Part shown: positions 9,084-17,952 of the stretch, piece after piece
Layout: every line of letters starts with the position of its first letter
Position numbering within the stretch: the stretch's first letter is position 1
Origin: Pseudomonas serboccidentalis
Lineage (GTDB): Bacteria; Pseudomonadota; Gammaproteobacteria; Pseudomonadales; Pseudomonadaceae
Direction of reading: 5' to 3'
DNA: 64,000 nucleotides
NCBI RefSeq assembly: GCF_028830055.1
Contig: NZ_CP101655.1
Coordinates: 4,831,857 to 4,895,856, forward strand
Translations under genes and position numbers: made by a program
Notes under the pieces: generated by a model
The model's database searches: none
Seen by the model: only the letters and a program-made list of their open reading frames with translations
What the model was told of the DNA's origin: nothing

Positions 9084-9722
9084 ATGCTATCGAACTACCT
9101 GGGCGAGTTTCTGGCACTGGCCACCATCCACTTTCTGGCCGTGGTTGCTCCCGGCCCGGACTTCGCCGTGACCATCCGCCAGAGCGTGCGCTTCGGCCGG
9201 CTGGTGGGCATTTGTACGGCACTGGGCATCGGCGCAGGCATTTCCGTGCACGTTCTTTACACCTTGCTCGGCGTTGGTGCTCTCATGCACACCACCCCGT
9301 GGTTGCTGACGGTAGCCAAGGTCGTCGGCGGCGCCTACATCTTTTACCTCGGCATTTGCCTGATTCGCAGCAAGCCGAAAACCACACTCGAGGGCGAAAA
9401 GAACACGGAGGAACCGCTGGTCGAGCAGTCGCTGTTCAAGGCGTTCAGCACCGGTTTTCTGACCAATGCCACGAACCCCAAGGCCACGCTGTTTTTCCTG
9501 GCGATCTTCACCACGATCATCAGCGCCAGCACGCCGCTTGAAATCCAGGCGCTGTATGGGGTGTGGATGTGTTTCGTCAACGCGCTGTGGTTCGTGATCG
9601 TCGCGCTGTTCTTTTCCAGCAGCCGGGTGCGCAACCTGTTCATGCGCATGGGCCATTGGTTCGAACGCAGCATGGGCGTGATCCTGATTCTGTTCGCCGG
9701 CAGGCTGGTGCTGTCGATGTAA
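9084..9722 (+). CDS. LysE/RhtB family amino acid exporter
   Basis: 212-aa inner-membrane protein with about six hydrophobic segments. The N-terminal signature VVAPGPDFAVTIRQSVRFGRLVGICTALGIGAG is typical of LysE/RhtB translocators, as is TNATNPKATLFFLAIF near the middle. The family exports basic or neutral amino acids or their derivatives. The ATG is one base after the oxygenase stop, so translation is coupled. It most likely exports the product of the oxygenase. A strong terminator follows at 9739. Confidence 0.9.
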   Translation: MLSNYLGEFLALATIHFLAVVAPGPDFAVTIRQSVRFGRLVGICTALGIGAGISVHVLYTLLGVGALMHTTPWLLTVAKVVGGAYIFYLGICLIRSKPKTTLEGEKNTEEPLVEQSLFKAFSTGFLTNATNPKATLFFLAIFTTIISASTPLEIQALYGVWMCFVNALWFVIVALFFSSSRVRNLFMRMGHWFERSMGVILILFAGRLVLSM

Positions 9723-9738
9723 ATGCTGCGCTCAAACA

Positions 9739-9776
9739 AAAGGCCCGATCAGTTGAACACCGGTCGGGCCTTTTTC
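9739..9776 (+). terminator. Rho-independent terminator
   Basis: AAAGGCCCGA and TCGGGCCTTT pair around a 14-nt loop, and a run of T follows at 9772-9775. It closes the alaX-oxygenase-exporter operon. Confidence 0.85.
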
Positions 9777-9922
9777 GTTTGTGCGCCGCTTTTGCATTTC
9801 TGTGCGACGGATCCCACTTCCGGGACTCCCCTTCAACACCTTGGCGGTGTTAGTTTGGAAAAGATTTGTTTCAACTTTCAAACACTTCCCACTCAACTGC
9901 CTGCAAAGGAATGCCCACTGCA

Positions 9923-11662
9923 ATGAATTTTTCTCTCAAGCGCCTCGCCGCTACCAGCCTGATCCTGGCCAGCTTTTCTGCGTTCACCTTGCCTGCGCAG
10001 GCCAACATCACCTCGCAACAGAGCGCAGCCATTCTCAAGAGTTTCGATGAGGCGAGCGTCACCGACTTCCGCCAGTTTCTGGGTGCTGTAGGCAAGAGCG
10101 ATCTGGGTAAAACCGACAACCTCGGCCCGGCGATCAATGCCTTTCTCGACAACAAGACCCCGACCGCCGAACAACAGAACGAGATCTACCGCCTGTTGGG
10201 CATTTACACCCGTGTGAAGTACGGCAAGGTCGCCCTCGAAACCCTGCGCGAACTGGTGGAAATTCCGACCTACCGCAAAGAAGGCGTGGCCCAGCACGAC
10301 AATCCCGAGTTCATCAAGATCGCCGAAAAGATCAAGACTCTGGCCGAATCGTTCAACCTCAAATTCCGCAACGTCGACAACCGCGTCTATGAAATCACCC
10401 TCGACGGCAGTGGCGACGAAGTCGTGGGCATTCACGCGCATGCCGACGTGGTGCCGGTCACCCCGGAAAACTGGGTACTGAAAGACGGCACCAAACTCGA
10501 CCCGTTCAAGGTGACGCTGATCGGCGATCGCATGTACGGCCGTGGCACCGAAGACGACAAGAACGGCATCGTCGTCGCGCTGTATGCGATGAAGGTGATC
10601 AAGGAAGAAAAGCTGCCACTGGCGCGCAATTTCAAACTGCTGGTGGACACCACCGAAGAAACCACCGGTGACGCGATCCCGTACTACTTCGAACACAACC
10701 CGACGCCGAACTACAACATGGCGCTGGACGGCGGCTACCCGGTGGTCATTGCCGAGAAAGGCTACGGCACGATCATGGCGAAATTCGCCAAACGCAAAGC
10801 CGAGGGCAAAGGGGCGGAAATCACCTCGATGACCGGCGGCATGGCGGCAAACCAGATTCCTTCGGCTTCAGTCGTCACCCTGGTTACCGACAAGCCTGCC
10901 GAGCTGGCGACCCGTCTGCAAAAGGCTGGCAATGAATACGTCAAACAGCAGGGTGGCGACTTCCAGGTGACGGCCAAAGTGGATGGCAAGCATGTCAAAC
11001 TGACGGTGACCGGCGTTTCCGCGCACTCTTCCGAACCCGAGTCCGGCGTCAACCCGGTCGCGCGGATGCTGAGTTTCATTAACGGCCTGGACGGCAAGAT
11101 CGCCCTCAAACACAACCAGTTTACCGACGCTGCCCGTTACGCCGCCGATAACTGGGGCCTGGATTACCTGGGCAATAAACTCGGGGTCGGCTTCTCCGAT
11201 GCGTTCATGGGCCCGCTGACCACGTCCCTGACCTATGTGGGCGAAGATGACCAAGCGTTCAAACTGGCCGTCAACCTGCGGGTGCCGAAGGGCAAGTCGC
11301 CAGACGTCCTGAAAAAGCAAATCTCCGACAAACTGAGCGCCTGGAGCAGCAAGAACCACGTTGCGGTGACTTTCGATTATTCGATCGCCGAACCGATGTA
11401 CCGCAACCCGGAAGGCGAATGGGTGAAAGCGCTGCTGGCGGTGGCCAGTGAAAACCTGGGCATGAAGCACGAGTTCGGTACTTCGGCCGGTGCGACATCG
11501 GTACATGAACTGCCGAATGGCGTGCAATTCGGCCTCGCCCGACCTGAAGTCAAATACACCGGTCACACCGACGGTGAGTTCAAGACGGTTGACCAGTTCC
11601 TGCTGGACCTGCAGATCGTCACCGAAATGATGGGGCGTGTCGGCCAACTGCCGAAGCTCTGA
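9923..11662 (+). CDS. Exported M20 family dipeptidase
   Basis: 579 aa with an N-terminal signal peptide (KR at residues 6-7, hydrophobic core, likely cut after AQA near 27), so periplasmic. Metallopeptidase M20 features are visible: HAHADVVP (first zinc ligand and catalytic Asp), YGRGTEDDKNGIV (bridging Asp, DDK), and VDTTEETTG (catalytic Glu pair). A late His in YTGHTDGEF completes the site. The ATG at 9923 directly precedes the signal peptide; AAGGA lies 12 nt upstream. It would cleave dipeptides for nutrition. It is monocistronic and followed by its own terminator. Confidence 0.88.
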   Translation: MNFSLKRLAATSLILASFSAFTLPAQANITSQQSAAILKSFDEASVTDFRQFLGAVGKSDLGKTDNLGPAINAFLDNKTPTAEQQNEIYRLLGIYTRVKYGKVALETLRELVEIPTYRKEGVAQHDNPEFIKIAEKIKTLAESFNLKFRNVDNRVYEITLDGSGDEVVGIHAHADVVPVTPENWVLKDGTKLDPFKVTLIGDRMYGRGTEDDKNGIVVALYAMKVIKEEKLPLARNFKLLVDTTEETTGDAIPYYFEHNPTPNYNMALDGGYPVVIAEKGYGTIMAKFAKRKAEGKGAEITSMTGGMAANQIPSASVVTLVTDKPAELATRLQKAGNEYVKQQGGDFQVTAKVDGKHVKLTVTGVSAHSSEPESGVNPVARMLSFINGLDGKIALKHNQFTDAARYAADNWGLDYLGNKLGVGFSDAFMGPLTTSLTYVGEDDQAFKLAVNLRVPKGKSPDVLKKQISDKLSAWSSKNHVAVTFDYSIAEPMYRNPEGEWVKALLAVASENLGMKHEFGTSAGATSVHELPNGVQFGLARPEVKYTGHTDGEFKTVDQFLLDLQIVTEMMGRVGQLPKL

Positions 11663-11703
11663 TGAGCGCGGGCTCGCTGATACAGCGGGCCTGACGCGAA
11701 AAC

Positions 11704-11729
11704 AAAAAAGGACCCGAAGGTCCTTTTTT
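11704..11729 (+). terminator. Rho-independent terminator
   Basis: AAAAAAGGACC, loop cgaa, GGTCCTTTTTT. The A-run before and T-run after make it usable on either strand, but it follows the dipeptidase gene. Confidence 0.85.
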
Positions 11730-11752
11730 GTTGCGCGACAAATGCTGCACAA

Positions 11753-11788
11753 ACAAAAACGCCGATCATCACTGATCGGCGTTTTTGT
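11753..11788 (-). terminator. Terminator of the tRNA array
   Basis: A 16-bp perfect hairpin (loop tcac) with a T-run on the minus strand, 5 bp past the 3' end of the last tRNA-Gly. It ends the tRNA transcription unit. Confidence 0.85.
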
Positions 11789-11793
11789 GAAAT

Positions 11794-11869
<76 letters not shown>

Positions 11870-11871
11870 AA

Positions 11872-11947
11872 TGGCGTCCCCTAGGGGACTCGAACCCCTG
11901 TTACCGCCGTGAAAGGGCGGTGTCCTAGGCCACTAGACGAAGGGGAC
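11872..11947 (-). tRNA. tRNA-Glu (TTC), copy 3
   Basis: 76 nt with encoded CCA. It starts GTCCCCTTCGTCTAGTGG, has the anticodon loop CCTTTCACG (anticodon TTC), and the acceptor stem GTCCCCT pairs with AGGGGAC. It is 2 nt upstream of tRNA-Gly copy 3 and is transcribed with it. Confidence 0.97.
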
Positions 11948-12060
11948 ACGCTACCCGGAACACATGGTGTGTGTTTCGGTGCCCAGCGCCCTGTCCGAAG
12001 ACCGGGTTCTGGTTTCACTCAGCCCCGCCCGAAAGCAGCGCTGTTTAAAACTGAATCTGG

Positions 12061-12098
12061 AAACAAAACGCCGCTCATCACTGAGCGGCGTTTTGTTT
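12061..12098 (-). terminator. Internal terminator-like hairpin in the tRNA array
   Basis: Perfect 17-bp arms around the loop tcac, with the T-rich end GTTTTGTTT on the minus strand. It lies 5 bp after tRNA-Gly copy 2 and before tRNA-Glu copy 3, so transcription from the array promoter must read through it to reach the last pair. Confidence 0.8.
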
Positions 12099-12103
12099 GA
12101 ATT

Positions 12104-12179
<76 letters not shown>

Positions 12180-12182
12180 AAA

Positions 12183-12258
12183 TGGCGTCCCCTAGGGGAC
12201 TCGAACCCCTGTTACCGCCGTGAAAGGGCGGTGTCCTAGGCCACTAGACGAAGGGGAC
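12183..12258 (-). tRNA. tRNA-Glu (TTC), copy 2
   Basis: Same 76-nt sequence as the other two tRNA-Glu genes, anticodon TTC, encoded CCA. About 104 nt of spacer separates it from tRNA-Gly copy 1 upstream; that spacer is closely similar to the one at 11948-12060. Confidence 0.97.
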
Positions 12259-12362
12259 ACGCTACCCGGAACACATGGTGTGTGTTTCGGTGCCCAGATC
12301 CATGCCCGAAGACTTGGCTCTGGTTTCACTCAGCACCGCCCGAAAGCAGTACTGTTTAAAAT

Positions 12363-12438
<76 letters not shown>

Positions 12439-12440
12439 AT

Positions 12441-12516
12441 TGGCGTCCCCTAGGGGACTCGAACCCCTGTTACCGCCGTGAAAGGGCGGTGTCCTAGGCC
12501 ACTAGACGAAGGGGAC
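12441..12516 (-). tRNA. tRNA-Glu (TTC), copy 1
   Basis: First gene of the array, 76 nt, anticodon TTC, encoded CCA. The promoter at 12578-12606 lies about 55 nt upstream of its 5' end. Confidence 0.97.
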
Positions 12517-12577
12517 ACGCTACAACATTCACTCCCTGCCGCGTTTCGCTGTGTGCTTTACGCTGCAAGTGGCGCGC

Positions 12578-12606
12578 ATTCTATGGATGGATTGAGGGGT
12601 CGTCAA
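12578..12606 (-). promoter_or_regulatory. Promoter of the tRNA array
   Basis: On the minus strand: TTGACG, 17-bp spacer, TAGAAT, then a GC-rich discriminator (GCGCGCC). This is the form expected of a stringently controlled stable-RNA promoter. An AT-rich tract (12611-12635) lies upstream of the -35 and could act as an UP element. No gene is seen between 12517 and 12888 apart from this promoter. Confidence 0.8.
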
Positions 12607-12888
12607 CCCCCAGATATAAATTTATTTAAATCAATGACTTCGACCTGCTTTCAGGCCCCACACAGGCTTTTCCGTCGCCTGAGGTTTGACGCCTATATTC
12701 CGCCACTCGCCAAGACGCTATAGTCCGCAACACAGTGATGGCAATCTGCACCCCAAGCGCCAGCATTCATATAAGCAGCGCCCGGCCGATATAGATTGCA
12801 TCTGCCGAACCAACTCGTCGAGTGGCGCTAGGCGCAAAAATGCCAAGCCACTACACTCGCATGCGAACCCTATAAAGAGGTCTTACCG

Positions 12889-13659
12889 GTGACACCACTC
12901 ATGATCACCCTGCTAGTCATAGCCGGGATCGCAATTCTGATCGCCATTGGCTACATGAACCATGTGGTGGAAAACAACAAACTGGAGAAGGCCCGCACCA
13001 AAATCGAACTCAACGACCGCCTGCGCCGCTGCGGCGAACTGACCGAAACCTTCCCCGGCCAGTTCATGACCCCGGCGCTCAAGCTGCTGCTGACACGCCT
13101 GGAACTGAACGTGTGCCAGCGCCTGCTGAACCTGGAAAAAACCAGCGCCACCACCAAGGCACGCATCACCGAACTGAGCGCACTGGTAGCCCAGGGCGAA
13201 TCGATCCCGGTCAACAACCCACCGGCACCGATCCTGACCGAAGTCAAAGCCAAGGACGTACGCTTCCTGCTCGAAGCCCTGCACGGCCAGATCACCCGCG
13301 CCGCCCATGACGGCTTCCTGGCACCGAACGAAGCCAAACACTGGATCAAGGAAGTCCGGCATATTCTGGTATTGCTGCACATCGAATTCTTCAACAACCT
13401 CGGCCAACAATCCCTGCAACAAAACCAACCCGGCCAGGCCCGCCTCGCCTTCGAACGCGGCGTGCAATACCTGCGCAAACAGCAGGACCCGCAGATGTAC
13501 TCGGAACAACTGCAATACCTGGAAAAACTCCTGGCCCGCGCCAACGCCCAGGTCATGGACAAGATTGCCCCGGTCGAAGGCGAAGTGAACCAATTGACCG
13601 AAGGCCTCAAAGAAGTCGAAGCCGATGCGGACTGGAAAAAGAAAGTGATCTACGACTGA
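12889..13659 (+). CDS. Membrane-anchored conserved protein
   Basis: 256 aa. Residues 4-22 form a single N-terminal membrane segment, and the rest is a charged, helical cytoplasmic domain with repeated Gln/Glu/Lys-rich helices. The GTG at 12889 is preceded by AAGAGG at 8 nt; an in-frame ATG at 12901 is the alternative. I recall a similar gene beside the tRNA-Glu/Gly cluster in P. aeruginosa (about PA2819). I recognise no catalytic motif and assign no function. A terminator follows immediately. Confidence 0.85.
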   Translation: MTPLMITLLVIAGIAILIAIGYMNHVVENNKLEKARTKIELNDRLRRCGELTETFPGQFMTPALKLLLTRLELNVCQRLLNLEKTSATTKARITELSALVAQGESIPVNNPPAPILTEVKAKDVRFLLEALHGQITRAAHDGFLAPNEAKHWIKEVRHILVLLHIEFFNNLGQQSLQQNQPGQARLAFERGVQYLRKQQDPQMYSEQLQYLEKLLARANAQVMDKIAPVEGEVNQLTEGLKEVEADADWKKKVIYD

Positions 13660-13678
13660 TGGTCAAAAGTTAAAGAGA

Positions 13679-13701
13679 AGCCACCGAGAGGTGGCTTTTT
13701 T
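13679..13701 (+). terminator. Rho-independent terminator
   Basis: AGCCACC-gaga-GGTGGCT followed by six T. It closes the gene ending at 13659. Confidence 0.85.
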
Positions 13702-13740
13702 GTTGGTGGCTGGCTGGCGTCCAGTGAGTACACTCAATTA

Positions 13741-13934
13741 GATATTGGTCGGCTGTCAGGCAGCCTTCGCGAGCAAGCTCGCTCCCACAATTGGATTGGG
13801 TGCGGTCAGTCAGAGATTGGTCGGCTGTCAGGCCGCCATCGCGAGCAGGCTCGCTCCTACAATTGGATCGGGTGCGGTCAGTTAGAGATTGGTCGGCTGT
13901 CAGACCGCCTTCGCGAGCAGGCTCGCTCCTACAG
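13741..13934. repeat. Three tandem 72-bp REP-containing units
   Basis: Units begin with ggtcggctgtcag at 13747, 13819 and 13891, an exact 72-bp period. Each contains the palindrome GCGAGCAGGCTCGC followed by TCCTACA or TCCCACA and a variable spacer. The third unit runs into the long repeat that follows. Confidence 0.85.
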
Positions 13935-14320
13935 TGACCGCGTACCCCCAAATAGGCCGAGTGTCAGCTCGCCTCGCTTTTGATCTGCAGGCCCCGTCGG
14001 CAGGCTGAGTGGAGGGATTCATCCGGGGATGGGAGCGCAGCGACCGTTCGACGAAGTCGAACACATCGAGAGGAGGTGCAGCGAAGCAAACCGTAGGCGA
14101 TACCCCCGGATGGATCCCGGAGCGAAGGGACCCGAGCCACGGCGAGGGCCGAACGTTGGGGCAAGCCTTTTGGGTTATTTTTTCGCTGGGCCGGCATTCC
14201 GGCGTCTGGAAAAAGTGACTCGCCGTAAGGGCGAAACCGCCAGCCGCCACACCCAAAGAAACGGTTATTCACACAACCCAACCAAGAACATGGTCGGCCC
14301 AAAGGCCGCCAAGTCAAAGC
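13881..14320. repeat. Long dispersed repeat, copy 1
   Basis: About 440 bp, almost identical to 22997-23434 and in the same orientation. Most differences are single bases, concentrated in the last 60 bp. It lies between two convergent genes, and its right edge includes the stop codon of the chemoreceptor gene. There is no transposase, terminal inverted repeat or obvious target duplication. The minus strand carries an open frame shared with copy 2 (see findings). Confidence 0.85.
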
Positions 14321-16281
14321 CGAAAATGCCCAACCATCCCCTTCAGCTCACTCCCCAACCGCGCAAGCTCAATACTCGAAGTAGCATTCCCGCGCATCGC
14401 AATCGAAGACTGATCCGCACTCGCACGAATACTCGTCACACTGCGATTAATCTCCTCAGCCACCGAACTCTGCTCCTCGGCCGCCGCCGCAATCTGCTGA
14501 TTCATCTGCTGAATCAACGACACCGCCGCCGCAATACTCCCCAACGCACTCTCCGTCTGCAGCGCATCACTGACGGCAAGCTTCACCAATTCACCGCTGC
14601 TCTGAATCTGCTGCACCGACGAATGCGCCGCCGAGCGCAACGCACTGACCAGCCGCTCGATCTCCTCGGTCGATTGCTGGGTACGCCGAGCCAACGCGCG
14701 AACCTCATCGGCCACCACCGCAAAACCCCTGCCCTGCTCCCCGGCCCGCGCCGCCTCGATCGCCGCATTGAGCGCCAGCAGATTGGTCTGCTCGGCCACG
14801 CTTTTGATCACATCGAGCACCGTGCCGATATTCTGGATTTGTGCACTGAGGCTTTCGATGCTCGAACTGGCCGACGTCGCTGAATCCGCCAGTTGCTCGA
14901 TCCGCGCCATGCTCTGGCGCACCACCTGCTGCCCGCTCTCGACCTTGTCATCCGCCGTTTGCGCAGCCAGCGCGGCTTCTTCGGCGTTACGCGCCACGTC
15001 ATGCACGGTGGCGGTCATCTGGTTCATGGCCGTGGCCACCTGTTCGGTTTCTTCCTTCTGGCTGCTGACTTCCAGATTGGTCTGCTCGGTCACCGCCGAC
15101 AGCGATTGTGCAGAACTGGCCAACTGCTCGATACCCGCCTGCAAGCCGCTGACGATCGTGCTCAGCCCGGTACCCATCTGCTGCATCGCCAGCATCAGTT
15201 GGCCGATTTCGTCGCGGCGAGTCACCTCGACCCGCGCACTCAAATCCCCGGCGGCAATCTGCTGCGCGACCCGCATCACACTGCGCAACGGCGCGACGAT
15301 CAACCGGGTAATGACCCACGCGGCAATCAGCCCGACCAGCAACGCCAGCGCTGAAGAACCAATGATCAACACCGAGTTCTTATTCAGTTCCGCCTGCATC
15401 GCACCGTCCTCGGCGACATACGCCTGATCGACGCGCTCCATGACCTGCGCCGCACGCTGGTGCAATTGTTCGTAGACGGTTTTTTCCTGGGCCAGCAGGC
15501 CGGTGTATTCGGCCAACTTGTCGTTGAAACCGGTGATATGCCCGGACACTTCATTGAGCACTGTCAGGTAGCCCTCATCCTTGACCGTGGTCTTCAACTG
15601 CTCAGCCTGAGCCTGGGCCTGAGCGGCCTGCTCGATGTTGCCCTTGCCGGCACTGTCGGCATCGCCCTTGCGGCTCTGGTCGAGACGAATCCGCGCTTCG
15701 TTCATCGCTTGCAGCATCAGCTGCGACACCTGGCTGACCTGACTGGCCTGTTCGATGAACTGCGCGCCGTCCTTGCCTTCGGTGTCCTTCAAGGTATACG
15801 CGCCATCATCGGCCAACCCGGCTTGCAGCACGTCCAGGTTGTTGGCCACGCTGGACACCGACCAACTGGCCATTTCCAGCGCCAGATCCTTGGCCTGAGT
15901 CAACGAAACGAACTCGTCGAACGCCTTGCGATAGGCGCCCAATGACTGCTCGACATCGCTCATCACCGCCACGTTCGCTGGCGACTGCGCCTTGAGTTGC
16001 CCGGCCTGGGCCAGCAAACCGTCCACGCCCTCACGCAAGGCATCGACGGTTTTCGGGTTGCTGTGCAGCGCATAATCCTGTTCCAGAAGCCGCACCTTGA
16101 GCAACGCGCTGTTGAGCGCCGACATCTGTTTCAGCCCGTCGAAACGCTGACTGATGGCCTGCAGGGACCAGACACCGATGGCGGCGACCAGCGCGGTCAA
16201 CAGCAGCACCAGTACAAACCCGATACCCAGTTTTTTCGCCATACCGAGGTTGGCAAAACGTCCTTGCACGGCCGAAATCAT
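14314..16281 (-). CDS. Methyl-accepting chemotaxis protein
   Basis: 655 aa from the ATG at 16281 (AGGGGA 9 nt upstream). Domain order: membrane segment at about 15-37, long helical periplasmic sensor (about 38-300) without a PAS or Cache signature, second membrane segment at about 305-328, HAMP ([24 protein letters not shown]), and a cytoplasmic signalling domain. The tip sequence [38 protein letters not shown] is the universal CheA/CheW contact. The helical sensor length suits a bimodular ligand domain; the ligand is unknown. Its final codons touch the long repeat on its downstream side. Confidence 0.95.
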   Translation of the reverse strand: MISAVQGRFANLGMAKKLGIGFVLVLLLTALVAAIGVWSLQAISQRFDGLKQMSALNSALLKVRLLEQDYALHSNPKTVDALREGVDGLLAQAGQLKAQSPANVAVMSDVEQSLGAYRKAFDEFVSLTQAKDLALEMASWSVSSVANNLDVLQAGLADDGAYTLKDTEGKDGAQFIEQASQVSQVSQLMLQAMNEARIRLDQSRKGDADSAGKGNIEQAAQAQAQAEQLKTTVKDEGYLTVLNEVSGHITGFNDKLAEYTGLLAQEKTVYEQLHQRAAQVMERVDQAYVAEDGAMQAELNKNSVLIIGSSALALLVGLIAAWVITRLIVAPLRSVMRVAQQIAAGDLSARVEVTRRDEIGQLMLAMQQMGTGLSTIVSGLQAGIEQLASSAQSLSAVTEQTNLEVSSQKEETEQVATAMNQMTATVHDVARNAEEAALAAQTADDKVESGQQVVRQSMARIEQLADSATSASSSIESLSAQIQNIGTVLDVIKSVAEQTNLLALNAAIEAARAGEQGRGFAVVADEVRALARRTQQSTEEIERLVSALRSAAHSSVQQIQSSGELVKLAVSDALQTESALGSIAAAVSLIQQMNQQIAAAAEEQSSVAEEINRSVTSIRASADQSSIAMRGNATSSIELARLGSELKGMVGHFRL

Positions 16282-16389
16282 TGCGCGTAGTCCCCTGCCA
16301 AAGTCTGTTGACGAAGATTCGCAACGGCCATGGAGCAGCACAAGTCTCTGGCGTCGGAATAATGGCAAAAAGCTACGCCCGCGTCGTTT

Positions 16390-17766
16390 TCAGAACGTTT
16401 GAGGTCGATTAGCGCGGGTACTGCGAAAAAACTGCCGGGCCCGCAGATCACAAGCATAGGCCACATTGATCCGTTGCCACTCGTCGGCTTCACCATTCGG
16501 GCTGAAAGCCCCCGGGGCACAAAGGCGCACGCCACTGCTCTGGGCCTGACGGTGCAATCGGGCCGGATCGCTCAGCAGTGAACGGGCCCAGATGAACAGT
16601 CCGCCACAGGGTTTGCCGAACACTTCCCAGTCGGCATCTTCCAGCGCCTGCAGCGCGGCTGCCCGATCGGTATTCAGGCGCTGACGCTGGCGCTGGACCA
16701 TTTTGCGATACGCGCCACTCGCCAGAAGGCTGGCCAGCACCGCCTCATTGAAACCCGACACGCCCATGCTGCTGATCATCTTGACCCGGGCCAGACGCGC
16801 AATCAGCGGCTGCTCGGCGCAGATGAAACCGACGCGCAACGAACTGCTCAGCGTCTTGGAAAAACTGCCGACGTAGATCACCCGTTCATCAAGTGCCGCC
16901 AAACGAATACCGTTGCCATTGTGCAGGTCGGCGTAGACATCGTCTTCGATCAACTGCACTGCGTGAGCGTTGCACAACTGCAGGATCTGTTGCGCCACAC
17001 CCGGAGCCAGACAGGAGCCGGTGGGATTGTGATGATGACTGTTGATGAACATCGCGACCGGCCGAAACTGCTGCAACAGCGCCTCCAGCGCCTGCGGATC
17101 CGGGCCGCTCGGTGTGCGGCGCACCTCCAGCAGCTGCACGCCGTGCAGGCGCAACAATTCGAACAGCGGCGCGTAGCCCGGATTTTCAACCACCACGCAG
17201 TCGCCTGCCTTGAGCAGGGTGCGCACCAACAGATCCAGCGCGTGGCTGGCACCGGCGGTGGTCAACACCTGCTCATCACGGGCCTGGATATCGATCAGCC
17301 TGAGGCGTTTGACAATCTGCTCGCGCAACGCCGGCAGCCCCAGCGGGCTGCTGTAATTGAACAGACTCGCCATGTCGGTACGGGCGACCTGCCGGATCGC
17401 GTAGCTCAGGTCATCGGACTCACGCCAGCTTTGCGGCAAGCCCCCCTCGCCGAGTTGCAGCCCGCCCTCTGCCAGCCCGCCGTCGATTGCCGCCAATCCC
17501 CTGCAGCACCCGGTGTCTGGCCGCGCCGCAGCCACCATGAAACCCGAACCCTGACGCGCGGACAGAAGCCCCTGGGCTACAAGCCGCTCACAGGCCTCGA
17601 CCACACACGACTGACTGAGCAGATTGGAGCGCGCAATTTGCCTGACGGAGGGCAGCCGCGTGCTCGGCGCCACGCCACTTCGCAAGATCCAGTCGGTCAT
17701 TCCATCAACAATCTGCTGTACGACCGGCACCATTGCCTGTCGGTCAATTCTCAATTCCATGAGCAC
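16390..17766 (-). CDS. MocR-type GntR/aminotransferase transcriptional regulator
   Basis: 458 aa. The N-terminal 75 residues are a GntR winged helix-turn-helix (LPSVRQIARSNLLSQSCVVEACERLVAQGLL), followed by a class-I aminotransferase fold (residues about 110-450). The PLP lysine lies in YVGSFSKTLSSSLRVGF. MocR proteins sense amino-acid-like ligands or PLP and rarely catalyse. The start is GTG 17766 with AGGAG at 5 nt; the ATG at 17760 is nearly as good. It is divergent from nothing: the next gene upstream, an SDR, is on the same strand and ends at 17953. The target genes are not evident here. Confidence 0.9.
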   Translation of the reverse strand: MLMELRIDRQAMVPVVQQIVDGMTDWILRSGVAPSTRLPSVRQIARSNLLSQSCVVEACERLVAQGLLSARQGSGFMVAAARPDTGCCRGLAAIDGGLAEGGLQLGEGGLPQSWRESDDLSYAIRQVARTDMASLFNYSSPLGLPALREQIVKRLRLIDIQARDEQVLTTAGASHALDLLVRTLLKAGDCVVVENPGYAPLFELLRLHGVQLLEVRRTPSGPDPQALEALLQQFRPVAMFINSHHHNPTGSCLAPGVAQQILQLCNAHAVQLIEDDVYADLHNGNGIRLAALDERVIYVGSFSKTLSSSLRVGFICAEQPLIARLARVKMISSMGVSGFNEAVLASLLASGAYRKMVQRQRQRLNTDRAAALQALEDADWEVFGKPCGGLFIWARSLLSDPARLHRQAQSSGVRLCAPGAFSPNGEADEWQRINVAYACDLRARQFFRSTRANRPQTF

Positions 17767-17906
17767 GCAAACTCCTGTCCGTTTTGCTGGCGGCAGTAAA
17801 TCACAGCCACGCCGTACAGGCTGTGCGACAACGCCGTCAAAAGCGACCGTTCTAACCCTTTGATACACATTGTTTAACGGATTCACGGAACTGACGGCCC
17901 GCCATC

Positions 17907-17932
17907 AAAAAACCCGCACGAAGGCGGGTTTC
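17907..17932 (-). terminator. Rho-independent terminator
   Basis: On the minus strand AAACCCGC and GCGGGTTT pair around a 6-nt loop with a T-run after it. It follows the SDR gene. Confidence 0.8.
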
Positions 17933-17952
17933 TCAGGTCGTCCAGTACAGCT

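Noticed and set aside
13741..13934. Tandem 72-bp units as a CRISPR array
   Set aside because: Only three units, the conserved part is a REP palindrome, the spacers are themselves similar, and no cas gene is present.
13881..14320. Long repeat as an insertion sequence or MITE
   Set aside because: No inverted terminus, target duplication or transposase visible; the left edge merges with REP units.
14029..14883. Plus-strand open frame of 284 codons across repeat copy 1
   Set aside because: It runs from the repeat into the antisense of the chemoreceptor gene; substitutions between the repeat copies alter its protein, and it has no ribosome site or motif.
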